A DNA stretch of 64,000 nucleotides from Magnetospirillum sp. ME-1 (GTDB taxonomy: Bacteria; Pseudomonadota; Alphaproteobacteria; Rhodospirillales; Magnetospirillaceae), in NCBI RefSeq assembly GCF_002105535.1, contig NZ_CP015848.1:2720990-2784989 (forward strand), read 5' to 3'. Numbering within the stretch: position 1 is the first letter of the stretch; every line of letters starts with the position of its first letter. The notes beneath the pieces were generated by a model. The model was not told the DNA's origin. It was given only the letters and a program-made list of their open reading frames with translations, and made no database searches. Position numbers and translations under genes: made by a program. Positions 47,935-56,124 of this stretch are shown here, piece after piece.

Positions 47935-50052
47935 TCATTTCCTTTCACCCGTCGGGGAGGGACCTTTCGCCTCCCGCTCACGACGGAGTGCCGTGATGTC
48001 CAGGCGTTTCATGTCCGAGATATCCCGCAATCTGCATGCAGGATGAAAGATATCAAACCTATTCGTAATACGGACCTGAATTTTGCCCTTAAATAATATA
48101 CCGGTCTCCATCAGGTTCGCCCGAAACAAATATACGTCATCACCATCAACATACAGACAGCGAGAGAACTGAATTGGTATAATAACAATACTTGTTCCGG
48201 TGGATCCGGCGGCCAGGTCAATTTTAGAGTCCGCATTGAATACAATTTCCGAAAAAGTAGCCTTTGTCAGGGGGGTGGCATCAATGTCACCATTTTGAAC
48301 AATTACGTTATTGCGGTAGTCCATATCGCCTTCAGCCATTCTTGATATAGCTTCACTGGCGCTGTTGACGGGAATGATATTCGTCGGGCTGTAGTTTCCG
48401 TAATTATAATCCGGCCACTCGAAAATATAGAAATCCTGCCCCCTCTCATCAGTGAAATGCCCGATGGGCACGCCCTCGGACAGGGGGGTGTTGCTGATCA
48501 CCATGCGGACGCCCAATGCCTTCATAAGTGCGGGATTGATCCGCCTTGGGATCAGGAGATTGCGCATATGGTTGTCGCCCCGCCCCGCCAGAATCCGGGA
48601 AACGACGAGATAGGATGGCGAGGTGACGAGTTGGCTGTACTCCTCGAGGGTGGGAATGCCCTGCCGCCACAAGGTTTCCAACTGGGCTATTTTCGCATTC
48701 GAGAACGGTCGGGATACCGCCAACTCTCCTGAATTAAACCCGATCATGGATGCTGTGGCACCTCGGAACGGCTGGCCCGGCTGGATCCGTAACGGATCGA
48801 GCGTAGAAAGCAGTTCACCGGGAAGTGTGGTGGGAAGCGCGCCCGGCACCGGCGGCATCGGCTGCGATGACGGCTTGAGCATGACAAGTGCGGGGACAAA
48901 CGTGGCCGCCCAGATCATTTTGCTGACAGGGGCGGGCAGGATTCCCTCGCCGCTGGTTCGGGCGGCATAGTCTCGGATGATCCGGTACCAGCCGACGCAG
49001 CCTGCAATTATGGAAAGGTGTACAGCAGCCACCTCAAAATATAGAGGCAGTGGCAGAAGGGCCCAGTTCGTATTGCTCAGGCCATAAAGCGCTGTAATTG
49101 CGGCGATGAAACTGATTTGTCCGAGGCCGGCCCAACCGATCTTGCGAGAAGATCTTCCGCCAAAATAGATCAAAAGACAACACCCAAGTGCTGATAATAT
49201 ATAAATTATAGCACCATATGTTGATGTGTATAACGCTATGACTTGAAAAGATCTGTCTTCTTCAAATCCCATCTCGCTTGAAAATACGTTTCGTGCACTA
49301 TACCCAATCAATCCGTACAGGTACGTTGCCGGTATGGCGAATATGGATAGTGATACAGATGCTGTAATTATCAATGATGTACAATTACCAATAATGATTG
49401 CCGCTATAGCATAGCAGATTAAGAACGGCGCAACAGTTACCGCCATGACGATGAACCAAAGTGGATCACATATAACGCCATAAATAAGAATAGCGCCGAC
49501 AGCTAATCCAAGTAAAGCGGCTGTTGTTTTGCTCTTATTTGAGCTATAATGGATTATAGCAATGACGAAAAGAAGAATGCCGCCAGTAAAGGCAAAATTT
49601 GAATTAAGGCTTATAACTCTGGAGGCAAAACCAAGAATATTTCCGGCGGGAGTGCAGGCGATAACTGCAACGCATTGTGCTGCAATTGACGCTGGGAGCC
49701 GTGGCAATCCGAATGACAAAGATAAAAAATATAGAAAAATGCACATAGCAAAAAATGTAATTGCATTAACTGCAAACACAACGTCATTTCCTGATAAAAA
49801 CTTGTATACTATAAATACAGGGTTAACCCACACGTTCATTGTTAAAAATACGCCGCCATCTCCCTGAAAAAAATTGGTTGTCAATGATTTTATGGCGGTT
49901 GTCCATATAAATGACTGCTTGACCAGAGTAATATAAAGCGCTCCATCGTCACTCTGAAATATTGAAAAATTTTTCGATCCGACAACAATTGATGTTGTGA
50001 TTATCGAAATAATAAAAATGGCATGCTTATGGACAGATCTAGACAACATCAT
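47935..50052 (-). CDS. Large AT-rich membrane protein with C-terminal soluble domain
   Basis: A 705-residue protein of unknown function. Residues 1-390 hold about eleven helices; 400-705 form a large extracytoplasmic domain (YLVVSRILAGRGDNHMRNLL, FTDERGQDFYIFEWPDYNYG). The layout resembles YfhO/GT-C-like glycosyl-lipid enzymes. The 5' two thirds (about 49000-50050) are strikingly AT-rich, with codons such as ATA, AAT and TTA rare in neighbours, so this gene was probably acquired. AAGGA precedes the ATG. Confidence 0.7.
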   Translation of the reverse strand: MMLSRSVHKHAIFIISIITTSIVVGSKNFSIFQSDDGALYITLVKQSFIWTTAIKSLTTNFFQGDGGVFLTMNVWVNPVFIVYKFLSGNDVVFAVNAITFFAMCIFLYFLSLSFGLPRLPASIAAQCVAVIACTPAGNILGFASRVISLNSNFAFTGGILLFVIAIIHYSSNKSKTTAALLGLAVGAILIYGVICDPLWFIVMAVTVAPFLICYAIAAIIIGNCTSLIITASVSLSIFAIPATYLYGLIGYSARNVFSSEMGFEEDRSFQVIALYTSTYGAIIYILSALGCCLLIYFGGRSSRKIGWAGLGQISFIAAITALYGLSNTNWALLPLPLYFEVAAVHLSIIAGCVGWYRIIRDYAARTSGEGILPAPVSKMIWAATFVPALVMLKPSSQPMPPVPGALPTTLPGELLSTLDPLRIQPGQPFRGATASMIGFNSGELAVSRPFSNAKIAQLETLWRQGIPTLEEYSQLVTSPSYLVVSRILAGRGDNHMRNLLIPRRINPALMKALGVRMVISNTPLSEGVPIGHFTDERGQDFYIFEWPDYNYGNYSPTNIIPVNSASEAISRMAEGDMDYRNNVIVQNGDIDATPLTKATFSEIVFNADSKIDLAAGSTGTSIVIIPIQFSRCLYVDGDDVYLFRANLMETGILFKGKIQVRITNRFDIFHPACRLRDISDMKRLDITALRREREAKGPSPTGERK

Positions 50053-50109
50053 GATTATCCTTTAAAATAATGACACTCATGAAATGGAGTGTTGCCAGAT
50101 ATCGGTAAA

Positions 50110-50631
50110 TTACCAAGCTTCGCCCATTAATTTTATAATGAATGCGTCGCATTCTTGGGCTGGAGCATCATCTGTAGGCGACCACGGCCCAAATATCGTC
50201 TCTTCTCGGTGGAATGGCCCGTTGGTGGTTTCATGGAATACCACCAAGTCCGAGGTCGGCACCACCGTATGATAAAGCGGCTGCGACAATCGATAGAAGA
50301 ACGGCTTGGCCGGATCGTCGGCGGCCATGTCGATTCTCTCGGTTACGACCCCGTCTTCGTCAAGGATGAACACCGACAGGCTGCCTTCGATCAGATGGAA
50401 GGATTCGCTTTTTCCGGGATGGCGGTGCGGTCGGACATAGGCACCTTTGGCGTGCACGATCAGCATTTCGTGCAAGATATCGCTGGTGTCGGCGTGGGCA
50501 CACAGCCGGACCCGCTTGCGCGGGTTCTCCATGGCCAGCTCCTTTAGCCAGGCAATGGCCGCCCGATCAACCTTGGTTACCGCAACGGTGGAGTAGACCA
50601 CCTCGGCACTGACGCGCTTATGCGGGATCAT
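50110..50631 (-). CDS. WbuC-family cupin metalloprotein
   Basis: A 173-residue cupin. The motif set RVRLCAHADTSDILHEMLI and VRPHRHPGKSESFHLIEGSL (metal His/His/Glu) is that of WbuC, found in many O-antigen clusters with unknown catalytic role. ATG 50631 (MIPHKRV) lies 4 bp after the aminotransferase stop; an in-frame GTG at 50655 would overlap it. Probably isomerises or epimerises a sugar nucleotide. Confidence 0.82.
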   Translation of the reverse strand: MIPHKRVSAEVVYSTVAVTKVDRAAIAWLKELAMENPRKRVRLCAHADTSDILHEMLIVHAKGAYVRPHRHPGKSESFHLIEGSLSVFILDEDGVVTERIDMAADDPAKPFFYRLSQPLYHTVVPTSDLVVFHETTNGPFHREETIFGPWSPTDDAPAQECDAFIIKLMGEAW

Positions 50632-50635
50632 CTGC

Positions 50636-51727
50636 CTAGCGACCGAAGAAGCCACGCAATGCGGCGACTACTGCCTCGCGCTGCGCCGAGGTGACCTTTT
50701 CGCTTACCGGCAGGCACAGGGTGCGCTTGATCAGGCGGTCGGCATTGGGGCAGGCCGAGCGACAATCCTGGTAGGCGGGCTGGTGCGGCATCAGTGGGTT
50801 GTGCTGCACTTTGGTTTCAATGCCCTGGGCGGTGAGGTGGCTTTGCAGCTCGTCGCGGCGATCGGTCTGGATTTGGTAGGTGTAGGCCACATCCCTGCAC
50901 CCAGCCTCGCGCCGTGGTACGCGGACGACGTCGGAGAGATGGGCGTCGTAAAAGCGCGCCGTCTCCTCACGGGCGGCGAGAACCCGCTCGTAGCGATCCA
51001 GCCGCTTGAGCATCATCGCGGCCTGAACGGTATCCAGGCGGCCGTTGTGGCTGACGTAGTGACAGAATTCGCGGTTGATCAGGCCATTGTATCGCAAGGC
51101 TTCGATCTTGGCGCGTAGTTCGGGGTCGTCCGTCAGAATCATGCCGGCTTCGCCCAGCGAAGCGAAGGCCTTCATGGAGTTCATCGAGTAGCAACCAACC
51201 TTGCCCCAGGTTCCGGCCTTGTGTCCGTGCCGGCTTGCACCAAAAGCCTGCGAGCAATCCTCCACCACCAACAGACCTCGCAGGTCGGCGATGGCCATGA
51301 TCTCTTCCATCCGGCAGACTTTGCCCGACCAGTGGACCGGAACGATGGCCCGGGTCTTGGGCGTGATCAGCGATTCGATGGTGGCGGGATCCAACTGAAG
51401 GTCGTCGTCGATGTCGGCGAAGACCGGCATGGCGCCGTTCAGCCTGATGGCATTGGCTGTGGCGATGAAGGACAGTGGCGTGGTGATCACCTCGTCACCG
51501 GGACCGATTCCAAGCGCGCGGAAGGCCAGCAGCAAGGCGTCAGTGCCAGATCCGACGCCGGCGGCATACTTGAGCCCGATATAATCCGCCACCCGACGTT
51601 CGATTTCCGCCACCTCGGGGCCCAGCATGATTCGGCCATGCCTTAGCACGGCTTCTACGGCGGCAATAAGTTCGGCGCGCTCCTCGTCGTCGGTGACGCG
51701 TAAGTCGAGGAAGGGGACGGTAATCAT
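50636..51727 (-). CDS. DegT/DnrJ/EryC1/StrS-family sugar aminotransferase
   Basis: A 363-residue PLP enzyme that aminates a keto sugar nucleotide. VGSGTDALLLAFRALGIGPG, VVEDCSQAFGA (pyridine Asp), and YSMNSMKAFASLGEAGMILT with the Schiff-base Lys are clear; the usual HPLKN context is SMNSMKA here. First gene of the minus operon that continues with wbuC, two membrane proteins, a methyltransferase and a glycosyltransferase. The product is probably an amino sugar for the glycan. Confidence 0.92.
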   Translation of the reverse strand: MITVPFLDLRVTDDEERAELIAAVEAVLRHGRIMLGPEVAEIERRVADYIGLKYAAGVGSGTDALLLAFRALGIGPGDEVITTPLSFIATANAIRLNGAMPVFADIDDDLQLDPATIESLITPKTRAIVPVHWSGKVCRMEEIMAIADLRGLLVVEDCSQAFGASRHGHKAGTWGKVGCYSMNSMKAFASLGEAGMILTDDPELRAKIEALRYNGLINREFCHYVSHNGRLDTVQAAMMLKRLDRYERVLAAREETARFYDAHLSDVVRVPRREAGCRDVAYTYQIQTDRRDELQSHLTAQGIETKVQHNPLMPHQPAYQDCRSACPNADRLIKRTLCLPVSEKVTSAQREAVVAALRGFFGR

Positions 51728-52523
51728 GTCAAACTCTTGTCAGGAGGGGGCGTCGAACGATAATGGTTGGGAAATTTTGATTCAATGGGGAAAGTGACGC
51801 GGATGAAAGGCAATATAACGGCTGCCGAGGAGATGTGGAGGCCTCTCGACCTGTTCCCCTGATTGACCCCGGTCAGAGGGAGAGTTTCGTCTTCGTTCGT
51901 GCGGACCGATCCGAGCGTCGATGGTAATTGTGGGCTGGGGCAGTATTTTCCCGTGTAGCCGGTTCTCCGCGGGCACAACTGGCCCAACGCATTAAACCTT
52001 GATCCCAGGTCTCGCGGAAATCCCACGCCGTGTCGGCCTCGGATGGCGCGTCGCTGAGATGAAGCCGGTAGAACCGATGCCGGGTCAACCGATCCCATAC
52101 AGGAAGGGACATCTGCTTCGGCGAGTGGCGATGCAACCCTTGCTGCACCGGAATCTTGAAGTAGAGGGTCAACTCGAAGCCGGGCCTTTCACCCTTCGAA
52201 GGGTCTGAGCGCCGAAGCGCCTTGGCCGGCGCCGCTCGACGCGAATCCTCCGCTCCAATTGCCTCGGAGAATTGCCCTCTGCCGAAGGAGTGTTAAGGCC
52301 GTGCTTGAAATTCCGGAAGCCAGACAGCTCCTTTATTCGCGCTTTCCCGCCCACCCGGAGGTGAATCACTAAACCATCGGACGTCCAGCTTCCGGAGGAC
52401 CGACCCAAACGCCCTTGGAGGGATATGGATATAGCGCTTGATGTAGTATTGGATTTCGTGGTAGAATTGAAATCATATTTGTAGCTTGCGCCGTTCGGCG
52501 TGGAGAGGCTCTAGGAGCAATAA
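51728..52523. other. Gene-poor 800-bp spacer between divergent blocks
   Basis: No coding frame here looks genuine; short open frames on both strands lack ribosome binding sites and recognisable families. Composition is mixed and codon-like periodicity is patchy, as expected of decayed insertions. It includes a 14-bp perfect palindrome ACCCTTCGAAGGGT (52191-52204), a possible promoter for the rightward radical SAM gene (TTGATG-18-TAGAAT, 52438-52467) and a short hairpin CGCCG-TT-CGGCG in its leader. It must also hold the promoter of the leftward aminotransferase operon. Confidence 0.5.
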
Positions 52524-54383
52524 ATGAAAGTCTTGTTTCTCACCAACCGCTCTCACTCGAAAAGGTCTGCGGCTACTGGTGGGCCGAAAATGGGTGTTAT
52601 GGCCCTTATATTTTGGATGAAAAAAAACGGCTATACCGACGAAAATTATGAATTTCTTGATCTTGAGTTGCTGCGCCTGTCCGACGACGAAATTCGTGCC
52701 GCGCTGGCGGAGATAAAGCCCGACATTGTCGGTATCAGCGCCACTGTTTCTAATCAATATATCGATTCGAAGATTATTGCCCGCATTTCGCGGGACGTGT
52801 TGCCTAATTCGCTCATTGTCTTGGGTGGTAATTTGTCAGCTGCGGCGGACGTTGTTCTCCATAGAACGAACGTTGACGTCGTTGTTGTCGGCGACGGTGA
52901 AATTCCATTTTTATCACTTCTCAATACCTGTAAGCCGATTTTGGAAAGCAACGGTGTTCCGCGGGATCAGGAGAATTGGATCGAGCTTATTTCACGGATC
53001 CCAGGGCTTGCATATTTGAACGCGAACAAGAAGTTTTGCTTTAATGGCTATCCGCCAGAGATCCCCGCTTCGGAAATGGAGATGCCGGATATCGACATCA
53101 CCATTCGCAGCGTCCGTGGCGACCTCGCCTTATTGGAAGAGTATGGGCTGCTCTCCGTCAATTTGGCAGATGTCACCAAAGACGGTGAAAGTCGGGTGCT
53201 CAAGGGCGTCTCACTCTTTCCAACAAAGGGCTGTGTCGCTCACTGCACGTTCTGCCAGCGTGCGACAAAAGGATTCCGCGTCGTAAATTTGGAGAAGGTT
53301 GAAAAATTTCTGATCCAGATGAAGGAGCGCTTCGGTATAGAATATGTAGATGTTGATGGTGAGCATTTTGGAGCCAATAAGGAGTGGTCATTTAATTTTG
53401 CACGTTTGATGAAGAAGCTTAATTTATATTGGGCCTCAACATCGTTTAGGGCGGACTCTTTTGATTTGGAGCAGATGAAGTTCCTCAGAGAGCATAATTG
53501 TGTTCGGGGAAGCTGGGGCTTCGAATCGGGAAGTGTGCGGATTCTTAACCTTATGGAAAAGCGCATCCGTCCCGAGCAGCAGGTCGCCTGTATGCGCAAT
53601 CTGATCAATGCTGACATTATGCCGCATAGCGTCAACATCATGCTTGGCTATCCGGGTGAAACGGATGAGACGGTTGCTGAAACCGGCCGGGTGCTCGGCG
53701 AGATGTGCTACATTGTGGGATATCATCCCTCCAAACTGGCATCCTCGTTCCTGATGGTCTGGTGGGTTCAACCCTTCCATGGCACACCGCTTTACGATTA
53801 TGCCAAGGCCACCGGCGCGATGGAGGAAAGCATCGATGCCGATGAAGGTGTTCTGATTTCGATCTACGACTACAAGTACAATGTCGGTCGCGGTAATATG
53901 GTCAACATCAATGGCGCCCCGATTAAGGAAATGCTTTTCTGGGAGCACCTTCTCAGAAATGAAGCTGCACGCAAATTTGAAGAGTTAGATCGTGCCAAGA
54001 AAGCAGTTCCAACATGGCAGGGTAAATATTACTTTGAAATGGAAAAAAGGAGTGCCGGTTATGGTACACCTAGGCGGTTTATTAGGGATATAATTACGGG
54101 GTGGGCACCCAACCTAATTTATTCGATTCTTCCTCGGAAGCTTGTCTATGGGGTTCTTCGAGAGGCCCAGCACTTGCTCTACAAGAAGAAATCTCTTCAA
54201 GAGGACGCTTCTCTCCAGAAGGGACCAGGGCAGTGGATCAAGGCCAAGTCTCGTCTGAATACGGATGACATGCCCTTGCAGTGGAATGTCTCATCCTCAC
54301 TGCGAGGAATGACGAGGAAGGGGCTGGCGGCAGAGTTGAATTCGGTCGGTGCCGAGCTTCGCCAATTGCGGGATGCGCGCTGA
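52524..54383 (+). CDS. B12-binding-type radical SAM protein
   Basis: A 619-residue protein. Residues 1-190 have the layout of a cobalamin-binding domain (KVLFLTNRS, DIVGISATVSNQYID, LIVLGGNLSAAADVV, DVVVVGDGEIP), but no DxHxxG is visible, so base-off cobalamin binding is uncertain. CVAHCTFC (about 237) is the radical SAM cluster site. The C-terminal 150 residues contain a hydrophobic segment (PNLIYSILPRKLVYGVL). Codon use is more AT-rich than in the flanking blocks. Such enzymes often methylate unactivated carbons; the substrate may be a lipid or glycan. The stop is 97 bp before a decayed IS3-type element. Confidence 0.85.
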   Translation: MKVLFLTNRSHSKRSAATGGPKMGVMALIFWMKKNGYTDENYEFLDLELLRLSDDEIRAALAEIKPDIVGISATVSNQYIDSKIIARISRDVLPNSLIVLGGNLSAAADVVLHRTNVDVVVVGDGEIPFLSLLNTCKPILESNGVPRDQENWIELISRIPGLAYLNANKKFCFNGYPPEIPASEMEMPDIDITIRSVRGDLALLEEYGLLSVNLADVTKDGESRVLKGVSLFPTKGCVAHCTFCQRATKGFRVVNLEKVEKFLIQMKERFGIEYVDVDGEHFGANKEWSFNFARLMKKLNLYWASTSFRADSFDLEQMKFLREHNCVRGSWGFESGSVRILNLMEKRIRPEQQVACMRNLINADIMPHSVNIMLGYPGETDETVAETGRVLGEMCYIVGYHPSKLASSFLMVWWVQPFHGTPLYDYAKATGAMEESIDADEGVLISIYDYKYNVGRGNMVNINGAPIKEMLFWEHLLRNEAARKFEELDRAKKAVPTWQGKYYFEMEKRSAGYGTPRRFIRDIITGWAPNLIYSILPRKLVYGVLREAQHLLYKKKSLQEDASLQKGPGQWIKAKSRLNTDDMPLQWNVSSSLRGMTRKGLAAELNSVGAELRQLRDAR

Positions 54384-54480
54384 CAAGCCGTCTTCAAAGT
54401 GTCGCGCCTTCGAATATCGGATAGATGATCGCGCCATCGGCGTTGTCCTGATTCGCCCTGGAATCTTTGACCTGTTCTGA

Positions 54481-54980
54481 TGTGCCCCCGGGAAACTGGA
54501 TCGTTTTGAGTTAGAGTTTTCGGATCGGATTTCCCGGCTGGGGAAGGAAGATCGGAAATGAAGGCATCGAAGTTCACGGACGCGCAAAAGGCGTTCATCC
54601 TGAAGCAGGGCGTGGACGGCGTCCCGGTTGCGGAGATTTGCCGCAAGGCCGGGATCAGCTAGGCGACGTACTTCAACTGGAAGCGAAAATACGACGGGCT
54701 GTTGCCGACCGAGATGCGGCGGCTGCGTCAGCTGGAAGAGGAAAACTCCCAGCTGAAGCGGATCGTCGCCGACCTGACGCTCGACAAGGAAATGCTGCAG
54801 GACGTCATCCGCCGAAAAATGTGAAGCCTGTTCTCAAGCGCAAGCTGGTTGACGGTATTTGCGGGGAATGGGGTGTGTCGATCCGGCGGGCCTGCCGGGT
54901 ACCAGCCGGCCACCGTGACAGAACGCCGGAAACTCCAGCCTCCGGCGATCCAAAGTCCGGCGGCACATCAAAAGGCAGGT
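54481..54980 (+). mobile_element. Decayed, truncated IS3-family insertion sequence
   Basis: The left end appears to be TGTGCCCCCGGGAAACTGG at 54481. It carries an IS3-type orfA with an internal stop and the beginning of orfB. No matching right inverted repeat is visible before the methyltransferase gene ends at 54987, so the right end seems deleted. No target duplication could be recognised. Confidence 0.75.
54558..54824 (+). pseudogene. IS3-family transposase OrfA, interrupted by a stop codon
   Basis: An 88-codon OrfA (DNA-binding, helix-turn-helix plus leucine-zipper part): MKASKFTDAQKAFILKQG, then GVPVAEICRKAGIS, then a TAG at codon 35 (54660-54662), then ATYFNWKRKYDGLLP and RRLRQLEEENSQLKRIVADL. 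In intact relatives the codon is Gln (CAG), so one C-to-T change made the stop. The rest of the frame to TGA at 54822 is undamaged, so the decay may be recent. Confidence 0.9.
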
Positions 54981-54985
54981 CACAG
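54821..54985 (+). pseudogene. IS3-family transposase OrfB remnant
   Basis: Begins with VKPVLKRKLVDGICGEW and GVSIRRACR as in OrfB of the IS3 family, then leaves frame after about 26 codons (near 54900). The DDE catalytic core is missing, most of it deleted, so the element cannot move by itself. Confidence 0.75.
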
Positions 54986-54986
54986 G

Positions 54987-56099
54987 TCATATCAGGACAA
55001 ATTTTCCACGATACACTCTCGAAAATCGATCGCGGATTCGATGCGCCGTTTCGCCATAGGGTATGATTAGAGTGTCTGCATCAGTCAAATAATCAGGACC
55101 AAAGACCGGTTTCCTCCGAAAGTTATGACCGACAACATTTGGGTTCTCATCGACAAAAAATTTAATTTTTTCTCCGATGATGCTGTCGACGAATGTCGCT
55201 TCAAATGTCGTTCCCAGGACGCCAACGTTGTCATCATCGAATACGGCGCTCCGCAAGGCATCGGCCGCGGAAACCAGGTAGTCACGGGCTTTATAGACGT
55301 CGCAATCGTCTTCCAAGCCCTTCATAAGCCTGCTGCCGTCCCTAACCGCCATTCCCAGAATGTCGCGAGGAAACCAAGGCGTTGAGAGTGTCTCGAAGCG
55401 ATATCCGTGCTGTGCAAATATATTTCGGAGTATGGCGGGGGTATAATGATAATACAGATCACCAAGAAGCAGCGACGTCGGCTTCATCGTGAAGTTGGGA
55501 ACCTGCACAAAAATTCGGCCATTTTCAGTGAGAAATCTATCGAAATGTCTAAAAAGATTGTGGATATCACGAATGTATTGAAGCGAATGTGACAACACAA
55601 CAAGATCAAAAGTTCTGTTGATCTGTTCAAGACACCCAGACACAAAGGAATATTTTTCATCAGTTGGAAATTGTTTGCGCATGCCCTCCGCGACGTCGAA
55701 TCCGACCAGGGTTACATCAGTCAACTTCGCATCAATCGCCCTCAACAACGTGCCGTCAAAGCATCCGATATCCAGCACCGAACGAATATCTTTCGCCGTT
55801 GCGGCCAAAAGTTCGGCTTGCAGAAACTGATGGGTAACCGGGCTGGCGAATTCCGGAACGATGACGCTATGACTGCATTTTCGAGTTTCAGCGTACGAAG
55901 GGTCACGATACGAGGCGGAAATTGCGTCAAGTTTCTCGCCTTCCGTCTGGTATCGGACAAGGGAGCAGCAGGGGCAGCGGGACAGATGGACAGGTCCAAG
56001 GCCGATTGTCTCGAAATCAAGATGTCGGATCGGCGCAAAGTTCAGTTGTAGGCTTTCGGTCGCCGCGCTTTCGCACCCAGGGCAGGTGTTAAATTCCAT
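54987..56099 (-). CDS. SAM-dependent methyltransferase with N-terminal zinc module
   Basis: A 370-residue enzyme. CPGCES at the N-terminus and CPCCSLV near residue 42 form a zinc-binding Methyltransf_13-like module; VLDIGCFDGTLLRA near 108 is the SAM site, and a C-terminal part (VGVLGTTFEATFVDSIIG, PVFGPDYLTDADTLIIPYG) resembles the Methyltransf_14 domain of sugar C-methyltransferases. Composition is AT-richer than the main island. It lies 25 bp after the radical SAM gene at 56125 and is probably cotranscribed. Confidence 0.85.
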   Translation of the reverse strand: MEFNTCPGCESAATESLQLNFAPIRHLDFETIGLGPVHLSRCPCCSLVRYQTEGEKLDAISASYRDPSYAETRKCSHSVIVPEFASPVTHQFLQAELLAATAKDIRSVLDIGCFDGTLLRAIDAKLTDVTLVGFDVAEGMRKQFPTDEKYSFVSGCLEQINRTFDLVVLSHSLQYIRDIHNLFRHFDRFLTENGRIFVQVPNFTMKPTSLLLGDLYYHYTPAILRNIFAQHGYRFETLSTPWFPRDILGMAVRDGSRLMKGLEDDCDVYKARDYLVSAADALRSAVFDDDNVGVLGTTFEATFVDSIIGEKIKFFVDENPNVVGHNFRRKPVFGPDYLTDADTLIIPYGETAHRIRDRFSRVYRGKFVLI

Positions 56100-56124
56100 T
56101 ATTCGCCATTTTCCCTATGCGCAA

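Noticed and set aside
51873..52408. Short minus-strand ORFs in the 51.7-52.5 kb spacer
   Set aside because: Arg- and Ser-rich translations without a recognisable domain, consecutive frames or ribosome binding sites; they may be debris of a decayed gene but cannot be named.
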